DNA of 8,879 nucleotides from an uncultured Clostridia bacterium (GTDB lineage Bacteria > Bacillota > Clostridia > Christensenellales > Aristaeellaceae), in the NCBI GenBank assembly GCA_947600345.1, contig CANQGC010000110.1:1-8879 (forward strand), read 5' to 3'. The notes under the pieces are model-generated. The model worked only from the letters and a program-made list of their open reading frames with translations. It did no database searches and had not been told where the DNA came from. A program made the translations under genes and the position numbers. Positions 1-4,536 of the stretch are shown here, in pieces (the stretch's first letter is position 1; every line of letters starts with the position of its first letter).

Positions 1-49
1 AGAATTCCTGCCAAGGAACCTGAGGTTCCTTGGATTCTCCCTTCTGGGG
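1..49 (+). repeat. Partial copy (A) of modular palindromic repeat, distal end only
   Basis: This stretch is identical over 49 bases to 3738-3786, the distal part of the full repeat copy C. It contains the perfect 23-base palindrome (11-23 paired with 23-33) and the tail ending CTTCTGGGG. Weak similarity continues for about 9 bases (ACGG.G.G pattern, to about 58). The rest of the element lies off the left edge, so total length is unknown. It is in the opposite orientation to copy B at 882-1159, so the gene at 98-754 is bracketed by inverted copies. Confidence 0.85.
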
Positions 50-78
50 GACGGCGAGGGGCTGGTGGTCGTGGTCGA

Positions 79-101
79 GTGAGGCGGCTTCGCCGCCTCA
101 C
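79..101 (-). terminator. GC-rich hairpin spanning the stop codon of the TRIC-family gene
   Basis: Bases 79-88 pair perfectly with 92-101 (10 bp, 3-base loop). The TGA stop of the minus-strand gene (100-98) lies inside the stem. No T-run follows on the minus strand, so this is not a classical intrinsic terminator. It may act as a 3' end stabiliser or weak terminator. The pairing is directly visible; the role is inferred. Confidence 0.4.
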
Positions 102-754
102 GGCTCGCGCCGCACCACGGGCAGGTCCCAGCGGTAGTGGGCGGCGCAGAGGCGGATGGCAACCGTGAGCGCCGCGCCGGTCAGCATCGCGGCCGGCGCG
201 GGCAGCGCGGCGCGACTGAGCAGGCAGTAGACCGCGCAGCCGAGGATCGACGCCACCGCGTAGATGCGCTTCTTCAGCACGGCGGGCACGGTCCGACTGA
301 ATACGTCGCGCAGTATGCCGCCGCCCACGCCGGTGATCATGCCCATGAACACGCACAGGAACATGTTCTCCGCGTAGCCCAGCCGCATCGCCGTCTGCGC
401 GCCCACCACGCCGAATATGCCCAGCCCGACGGCGTCGAGCAGGTTGATCGCCGCATCCAGCAGCTCGCGGCGCAGGCGGTACTGCCGCTGGTTTCGCCAG
501 GCGAAGAGGAACACCGCGAGCGCCGTTGCCGCCGCCACGGACACGTAAGCGGCGTCCTGAAACGCGCTGGGCGGCGTCACGCCCAGGAACAGGTCGCGGA
601 CGATGCCGCCGCCCAGCGCCGCCGTGATGCCGAGGAACAGCACGCCGAACATATCCAGTTCCCGCTCGATGGCCATCATTGCGCCGGAGGCGGCGAAGGC
701 CACCGTTCCGGCGATCTCCGCCAGCGTCACAAACCACTCGAACCACTCCATCAT
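98..754 (-). CDS. TRIC/UPF0126-family membrane protein (YadS/YicG-like)
   Basis: A polytopic inner-membrane protein of about 218 residues, the usual length for the UPF0126 family. It shows the internal duplication typical of the family: GGGIVRD near residue 48 and GGGILRD near residue 144, each followed by a hydrophobic segment, with about seven hydrophobic helices overall. Bacterial TRIC homologues are trimeric cation channels, and some YicG/YadS members are reported to move glycine; the substrate cannot be read here. The frame is open upstream to 901, but translation most likely begins at ATG 754 or the adjacent ATG 751. GGGAG lies 7 bases before 754, and the promoter at 827-855 would exclude a start at 901. 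The gene is a single transcription unit, downstream of repeat copy B and ending in a hairpin over its stop codon. Confidence 0.9.
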   Translation of the reverse strand: MMEWFEWFVTLAEIAGTVAFAASGAMMAIERELDMFGVLFLGITAALGGGIVRDLFLGVTPPSAFQDAAYVSVAAATALAVFLFAWRNQRQYRLRRELLDAAINLLDAVGLGIFGVVGAQTAMRLGYAENMFLCVFMGMITGVGGGILRDVFSRTVPAVLKKRIYAVASILGCAVYCLLSRAALPAPAAMLTGAALTVAIRLCAAHYRWDLPVVRREP

Positions 755-826
755 AACCGTTCTCCCGCGCACCGGGGCCGGCGCGCGGACCATCCTCCGT
801 TCTGAAACGATGCTTGAAACCTTTTC

Positions 827-855
827 ATTATAGGCGTTGAGAAGGACAAAGTCAA
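827..855 (-). promoter_or_regulatory. Sigma-70/SigA promoter of the TRIC-family gene
   Basis: On the minus strand, TTGACT (855-850) is separated by exactly 17 bases from TATAAT (832-827). This is one mismatch from the full consensus. Transcription would start near 820, giving a leader of about 65 bases to ATG 754. The -10 box lies 49 bases beyond the inner edge of repeat copy B. Confidence 0.88.
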
Positions 856-881
856 GCTCCGCACCCCAAAGCGCACCGTAA

Positions 882-1159
882 CCCCAGCAGGGAGAATCCA
901 AGGAACCTCAGGTTCCTTGGCAGAGATTCTCAAGGGACAGAGTCCCTTGAGCAGGTCCGGGCAGCGCCCGCCGGGTCTGGGCGGAGCCCAGCGGGTCCGG
1001 GCAGCGCCCGGCACAACCCCAGCGGCCCGCGGTATTCAATCAAAGCGATGGTAAGACGCACCAGGGCACCATCGCCTCCATACCGCGGGCCGCTCGAAGC
1101 GAGTTTTGGTTTGGAAAGCCATCCGGCTTTCCAAACCAAAGAGCAAACGAACCTCCCGC
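882..1159 (-). repeat. Modular palindromic repeat, copy B (full)
   Basis: A 278-base intergenic element, the inverted counterpart of copy C (3529-3786). In element order, from 1159 down to 882, it holds: a lead-in resembling GCGGGAGGTTCGTTTGCT; hairpin H1 (1105-1120 with 1125-1140, 16 bp); hairpin H2 (1022-1035 with 1080-1093, 14 bp, 44-base loop containing an inner 8-bp stem 1045-1052/1068-1075); three mini-hairpins (997-1011, 978-990, 958-970); a 10-bp hairpin (929-938/942-951); a perfect 23-base palindrome (898-920); and a tail ending at 882. Similarity to copy C may run on to 872. It fills most of the 504-base gap 755-1258 between two co-oriented minus-strand genes. I see no transposase, and no convincing coding capacity in any frame. 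Confidence 0.9.
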
Positions 1160-1258
1160 CCCACCCGCCAAACGCACAGGAACGGACCCCCGCCCCTCCC
1201 GAAGCCAAAGGCCCGTCCCGCATCCCAAACCGCCGTTCTCTCCGCAATCCTCCCCCGA

Positions 1259-2530
1259 TCACTTTCCGATCATGATATTCAGAATCTCCACATCGGTGGA
1301 TTGCATGCCGACCTTGCCCATGCGGCCGATGTTGTCGATGGTCTCCTCGATGTCCGCGCCGGCCAGGCCCTCGCCCTCGGCGAAGCACTTGCCCTCCCTG
1401 GCCATGTGGTAGGACAGCACGCCGGCCTCCACGGCCGAGGCGATCTTCGCCGCGCAGGAGCTCTTCGCGCCGTCGCAGACGATGCCACCCACGTTGAGCA
1501 GCATGTTCGTGATCGTCATGCAAATTTCGTCGTAGCTGGCGCCGTCCATGTAGGCGATGCCGCAGGCCGCGCCGCAGCCCGCGCTCACCGCGCCGCAGAA
1601 GGCCGACAGGTTGCCAATGTGGCGCTTGATGTGCACCGAGATCAGATTGCCCAGCGCCAGCGCCCGCAGCTTCACATCCTCGCCCTTGCCCCAGTCGTCC
1701 GCGAACTCGCAGATGGGCAGCGTGATGGTCATGCCCTGGTTGCCGCTGCCGGAGTTGATGACCACCGGCATCGAGCAGCCGTTCATCCTTGCGTCCGAGC
1801 CCGCCGCCGCCCGCGCCGCCGCCCGGCCCGCGATGTGGTCGCCGGTCATGTGCATCAGCACCTTGCCCACGCTCGCGCCGTAGTCGCCGCGCAGGCCCTC
1901 CTCCGAGATGGCGGTGTTCAACAGGATCTGCCGCTCGAGCACCGGCCGGACGTCGTCCAGCTTCAGCTCATTGGCGAAGGCCAGTATGTCGCGCACGTTC
2001 AGCAGGCTCTTGTCCACGGCAGCGTCGTTCGAGCGCGCGCCCGCCTCGGCCTTGAACAGCACCTCTCCATTCTTCACGATCTCCGTCACGTTCGTGTGTT
2101 CGTACTCCACGGTCACGCTGGCGCTGTCCTCCCCCGCCGCCATGTCGATGTGGATGTAGAGGTTGTCCTTGCCCTCCGCCAGCTCGATCTTGCAGAGGTC
2201 CGTCTCCGCCAGCTCCCTGGTGCGCTCGATGTCCGCCTGGGTCACGCTCTGCAGCACCTCGAACTGGAGGTTCGCGTCGCCGCCCAGCGCGCCCAGGATC
2301 GCCGCCGCGGCCATGCCTCGCTGGCCGCCCGAGTTCGGCACGATCACGCTCTTGACGTTCTTGATGATGTTGCCGCTCAGCTTGGCGTCGATCCGCTCCG
2401 GAAAGCGGCCCAGCACCTCCCGGCAGCGCGCCGCCGCGAAGGCGATGGCGATCGGCTCCGTGCAGCCCAGCGCCGGAACCAGCTCGTGCCTGAGTATGGC
2501 GATGTACCCCTCGTAGATCCTCGCGTCCAT
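1259..2530 (-). CDS. cyuA: UPF0597-family L-cysteine desulfidase (CyuA/YhaM-like; serine dehydratase alpha-like fold)
   Basis: The 423-residue product matches the UPF0597 family in length and motifs. The N-terminal signature ALGCTEP (C23) is diagnostic, and it is followed by SGNIIKNVK and VPNSGG near residues 52-68. The C-terminal half carries NSGSGNQG (259-266) and a cysteine set, C312/C319/C323 with C352 and C359 in GIVCDGAKSSC. In characterised archaeal desulfidases, similarly placed cysteines bind a [4Fe-4S] cluster and the N-terminal cysteine is catalytic. The reaction is L-cysteine to pyruvate, ammonia and sulfide, in the cytoplasm; some members may act on serine or other substrates. 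Start: AAGGAG lies 8 bases before ATG 2530 but only 2 bases before ATG 2536, so 2530 is chosen. The gene has its own promoter at 2681-2709 and a leader of about 144 bases. Its 3' side leads into repeat copy B. Confidence 0.92.
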   Translation of the reverse strand: MDARIYEGYIAILRHELVPALGCTEPIAIAFAAARCREVLGRFPERIDAKLSGNIIKNVKSVIVPNSGGQRGMAAAAILGALGGDANLQFEVLQSVTQADIERTRELAETDLCKIELAEGKDNLYIHIDMAAGEDSASVTVEYEHTNVTEIVKNGEVLFKAEAGARSNDAAVDKSLLNVRDILAFANELKLDDVRPVLERQILLNTAISEEGLRGDYGASVGKVLMHMTGDHIAGRAAARAAAGSDARMNGCSMPVVINSGSGNQGMTITLPICEFADDWGKGEDVKLRALALGNLISVHIKRHIGNLSAFCGAVSAGCGAACGIAYMDGASYDEICMTITNMLLNVGGIVCDGAKSSCAAKIASAVEAGVLSYHMAREGKCFAEGEGLAGADIEETIDNIGRMGKVGMQSTDVEILNIMIGK

Positions 2531-2592
2531 GTTCATTTCTCCTTCTGTATCGATTCTCGAATTGATCCCCCTGTCCGCTCCGCCGCGCCGCC

Positions 2593-2628
2593 TCAATGGG
2601 GCGCTCCATAGGCCACATTCCCCATTGA
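2593..2628 (-). promoter_or_regulatory. Inverted repeat in the cyuA leader
   Basis: Bases 2593-2601 (TCAATGGGG) pair perfectly with 2620-2628, a 9-bp stem with an 18-base loop, about 65 bases upstream of the cyuA start. The flanking minus-strand sequence ATTGAGCATTTCAAT could form a competing stem. It could be a leader control structure or an operator half-site pair. I recognise no known riboswitch or T-box motif. Confidence 0.4.
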
Positions 2629-2680
2629 AATGCTCAATTTTACTTTAGGTTTGCAGAATACTGGCGGATGCCACAATTAA

Positions 2681-2709
2681 ATAATATTTGATTTGCCCAG
2701 TATTGTCAA
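2681..2709 (-). promoter_or_regulatory. Promoter of the cyuA-like gene
   Basis: On the minus strand, a perfect TTGACA (2709-2704) is followed after 17 bases by TATTAT (2686-2681). This is a strong SigA-type promoter in an AT-rich stretch. Predicted start of transcription is near 2674, leaving an untranslated leader of about 144 bases before ATG 2530. Confidence 0.88.
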
Positions 2710-2717
2710 TAGATAAT
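2688..2717 (+). promoter_or_regulatory. Candidate plus-strand promoter feeding the orphan terminator
   Basis: TTGATT (2688-2693) lies 18 bases before GATAAT (2712-2717). It overlaps the divergent cyuA promoter. A transcript from about 2724 would reach the terminator at 2748-2786, giving an RNA of roughly 60 bases unless read through into the gene at 2885. The boxes are visible but only moderately close to consensus. Confidence 0.4.
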
Positions 2718-2747
2718 GCGGAATCTTCACATTTGAACCGTGCGCGG

Positions 2748-2786
2748 AAGCGGCGGCTCTTCCCCTGTGGAGCGCCGCTTTTGTTT
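2748..2786 (+). terminator. Plus-strand intrinsic terminator with no gene in front of it
   Basis: AAGCGGC plus GCTC (2748-2759, one bulged G) pairs with GAGCGCCGCTT (2770-2780), an 11-bp stem with a 10-base loop, followed by TTTTGTTT (2779-2786). The T-run is on the plus strand only. No plus-strand gene ends here, since the gene to the left is divergent. It therefore ends either a small RNA or an attenuated leader upstream of the secreted-protein gene. A shorter alternative stem (GGAAG 2746-2750 with CTTCC 2759-2763) would exclude the terminator fold. Confidence 0.7.
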
Positions 2787-2828
2787 CCAAAAAAGTCAAA
2801 ACTGTTTTAGCTCCGCTTTAGGTTGGCA

Positions 2829-2837
2829 TGCGATAAT
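2829..2837 (+). promoter_or_regulatory. Candidate extended -10 promoter of the secreted Gly/Met-rich protein gene
   Basis: TGCGATAAT is an extended -10 (TG-n-GATAAT) with no good -35 box at 17 bases. Predicted start of transcription is near 2844, about 40 bases before ATG 2885. It lies downstream of the terminator at 2748-2786, so transcription from here would not be attenuated by it. Confidence 0.45.
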
Positions 2838-2884
2838 GCAAGTGTCCCAAGGACAGGGGCACAAATTGAAAAGGAGCTGATAAC

Positions 2885-3457
2885 ATGAAGCACGCGTTTG
2901 AGAAGTTGATCCTGGTGCTGGCGCTGGTATTGGCGCTGGCGGTTGGCGCGGTCGCCATTGCGGAGGCCGCGGAGCCCGAGGCCACCCCGGAGCCCGAAGC
3001 CCCCGCGAGCGAGGCGGCTGAGGGCGAGGATGCGGATTCCACCGCGCTGGAGGATGCCCTCGAGGCCTACTACGACGCTCGGGAGTCCAGCCAGGCGGAG
3101 GATCTGCAGGCGGAGCTGGCGAAGTACGTGGCCGCCGGAAAGCTCACCCAGGAGCAGGCGGACCTGATCCTGAACTACTACAAGGAGCGCCAGGCGCTGC
3201 GCGACGGCACCTGCCCGAACTGCGGCTATGAGTTCCAGTCCGGCTATGGCTACGGTGGTCGCGGCGGACACGGCGGCATGGGCGGCAAGGGCCGCGACGG
3301 CATGGGTGGCGGCATGCGCGGCGGCAGAGGCGGCATGGGCATGTATGGCATGCGCGGCGTGCAGCAGAGCTACGCGGCGGGAGAGGATGCCGCGGAGGAA
3401 GATGCGGCCCTCAGCTTGGGCGTGCTGGAGAATCCGTATCGCGCGAACTTCCTGTAG
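2885..3457 (+). CDS. Secreted Gly/Met-rich small protein with YckD/DUF2680-like helix
   Basis: The 190-residue product begins with a clear Sec signal: a short basic start, a hydrophobic core at about 8-25, and probable cleavage near AEA at 25-27. Next come a Pro/Glu/Ala-rich acidic linker (about 28-55) and a helical segment (about 56-107) containing YVAAGKLTQEQADLILNYYKER, broken here as YVAAGKLTQEQAD then LILNYYKER. That part resembles the C-terminal helix of YckD/DUF2680 proteins. A CPNC pair (110-113) precedes a low-complexity Gly/Met/Arg/His tract (about 120-158, many GGM and GMRGGR units), then an acidic tail. CxxC, Met and His suggest possible metal binding (inference). AAGGAG lies 8 bases before ATG 2885. 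The gene is 405 bases upstream of a two-component system whose kinase also carries GMRGGR. The exact function is unknown. Confidence 0.85.
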   Translation: MKHAFEKLILVLALVLALAVGAVAIAEAAEPEATPEPEAPASEAAEGEDADSTALEDALEAYYDARESSQAEDLQAELAKYVAAGKLTQEQADLILNYYKERQALRDGTCPNCGYEFQSGYGYGGRGGHGGMGGKGRDGMGGGMRGGRGGMGMYGMRGVQQSYAAGEDAAEEDAALSLGVLENPYRANFL

Positions 3458-3474
3458 TGCGAGGCGTGCGGCGG

Positions 3475-3496
3475 GCGTCACCCGGAGGGGTGGCGC
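3475..3496 (+). terminator. 3' hairpin after the secreted-protein gene
   Basis: GCGTCACCC (3475-3483) pairs with GGGTGGCGC (3488-3496) through 9 pairs, one of them G-T, around a GGAG loop, 18 bases past the stop codon. No T-run follows, so termination is uncertain. It may instead protect the 3' end, or act together with hairpin H1 of repeat copy C further on. Confidence 0.35.
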
Positions 3497-3528
3497 TTCG
3501 CGCGTTGGGGGAGTTGGTGTTGGGTTGA

Positions 3529-3786
3529 GCGGGAGGTTGCGTTTGCTGTTTTGAATTGGGAAGCGCAGCTTCCCAATTCAAAAGGCGCTTCGAGCGGCCC
3601 GCGGTATGGTTTTGGTGGAGCGGGGGTGCGCATTGCCGGGAGTTTGGATGGATACCGCGGGCCGCTGGGGAGTGCTGGGCTCCGCCCAGACCCGTTTCGG
3701 GCGCTGCCCGGACCTGCTTAAGGGACGCTGTCCCTTAAGAATTCCTGCCAAGGAACCTGAGGTTCCTTGGATTCTCCCTTCTGGGG
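3529..3786 (+). repeat. Modular palindromic repeat, copy C (full)
   Basis: A 258-base element co-linear with copy B in reverse. In order: lead-in (3529-3548); hairpin H1 (3549-3564 with 3568-3583, 16 bp, loop GCA); linker with CGCTTCGA; hairpin H2 (3594-3607 with 3652-3665, arms identical to copy B, 44-base loop unrelated to copy B's); two mini-hairpins (3676-3688 and 3698-3710); a 9-bp hairpin (3718-3726/3730-3738); a perfect 23-base palindrome (3748-3770); and a tail ending CTTCTGGGG. Faint similarity runs to about 3796. Together with the flanking hairpin and promoter it occupies the 404-base gap 3458-3861. I find no coding capacity or transposase in it. Confidence 0.9.
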
Positions 3787-3835
3787 CTACGGGGAGCCGG
3801 AATGCGTCGCGTGGCTGGCGTTCCCTCTTCAAATC

Positions 3836-3844
3836 TGCTATAAT
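3836..3844 (+). promoter_or_regulatory. Extended -10 promoter of the two-component operon
   Basis: TGCTATAAT is a perfect extended -10. The -35 position holds only TGGCGT. Transcription would start near 3851, leaving about 11 bases before ATG 3862, with the weak ribosome site GGGTGA at the very 5' end. The -10 lies 52 bases beyond the tail of repeat copy C, much like the 49 bases between copy B and the TRIC promoter. Confidence 0.65.
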
Positions 3845-3861
3845 GGAAACGGGTGATATGA

Positions 3862-4536
3862 ATGCGGATACTATTCGCGGAGGACGACCGCGACCTGGCG
3901 CGCGCGGTCAAGGCGCTCCTGGAGCACTCCGGCTATTCCGTGGACGTGGTGAACGACGGCCAGGACGCGCTCGACTATGCCAAAGCCGGCGGCTACGACG
4001 GCCTGATCCTCGATTGGATGATGCCGAAGCACGACGGCATCGAGGTATTGCGCTCCCTGCGCAGCGCCGGGATCACCGCGCCCTGCCTGATGCTGACCGC
4101 CCGGGACGCCGTGGAGGATCGCGTGGCTGGTTTGGATGCCGGGGCGGACGACTATCTGCCCAAGCCCTTCGCCGCCACGGAGCTCCAGGCGCGGCTGCGG
4201 GCGATGCTGCGCCGCAAGGAGGGGTACGCGCCGGATGTGGTGCGCTTTGCCGATGTGGAGCTCGACCGCGCGGGCATGGAGCTGCGCTGCAACGGCAGGT
4301 CCGCCAAGCTCGGCAACAAGGCGTTCCAGTTGATGGAGATGCTGGTGGAGAATCCCCGCGTGGTGCACGGCGTCTCCCAGATCATGGAGCGCATCTGGGG
4401 CTGGGATTCCGACGCGGAGGTCAATGTGGTCTGGGTGAACATCTCGCTGCTGCGCAAGCAGCTGAAGGAGCTGGGCGCGCACGTGGAGATTCGGGCGACG
4501 CGGGGCGTGGGATACTCGCTGGAGCAGGTGCAATGA
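3862..4536 (+). CDS. OmpR/PhoB-family response regulator
   Basis: The 224-residue length is standard for the family. The N-terminal receiver domain (about 1-118) has the acidic pocket E7-D8-D9, the phospho-acceptor D51 in LILDWMMP, the switch residue T79 and the conserved K101 in LPKPF. The C-terminal winged-helix DNA-binding domain (about 127-222) ends with the typical RATRGVGYSL. The start at ATG 3862 gives the canonical MRILFAEDD opening; the ATG at 3858 is out of frame. The stop codon overlaps the start of the kinase gene (ATGA, 4533-4536), so the two are translationally coupled partners. It has its own extended -10 promoter after repeat copy C. Targets are not visible; the upstream secreted-protein gene is a candidate by position only. 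Confidence 0.96.
   Translation: MRILFAEDDRDLARAVKALLEHSGYSVDVVNDGQDALDYAKAGGYDGLILDWMMPKHDGIEVLRSLRSAGITAPCLMLTARDAVEDRVAGLDAGADDYLPKPFAATELQARLRAMLRRKEGYAPDVVRFADVELDRAGMELRCNGRSAKLGNKAFQLMEMLVENPRVVHGVSQIMERIWGWDSDAEVNVVWVNISLLRKQLKELGAHVEIRATRGVGYSLEQVQ

Noticed and set aside
755..901. Longer N-terminus for the TRIC-family protein, starting at 901
   Set aside because: The 49 extra residues are not membrane-like or family-like, the start would be upstream of a near-perfect promoter, and ATG 754/751 has a good ribosome site.
751..1014. Open frame on the minus strand (and its counterpart at 3606-3860, plus) encoding a similar CPLRI.AKEPEVPWILP peptide in both repeat copies
   Set aside because: The peptide similarity follows from the repeat itself. 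The stem differences between copies preserve pairing, and neither frame has a convincing ribosome site.
1106..2611. Long open frame on the plus strand antisense to the cyuA-like gene
   Set aside because: It is a high-GC shadow: His/Arg/Ala-rich, with no domain features, and the minus strand carries clear family motifs.
3549..3583. H1 of copy C as a classical intrinsic terminator for the secreted-protein gene
   Set aside because: The T-run is before the stem and the A-run after it, the reverse of a terminator on the plus strand. The hairpin belongs to the repeat, though it could still affect transcript ends.
882..3786. CRISPR array or integron attC sites as an explanation of the palindromic repeats
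   Set aside because: There are no regularly spaced short direct repeats with unique spacers, the copies lie between ordinary genes with their own promoters, and no cas or integrase gene is present.
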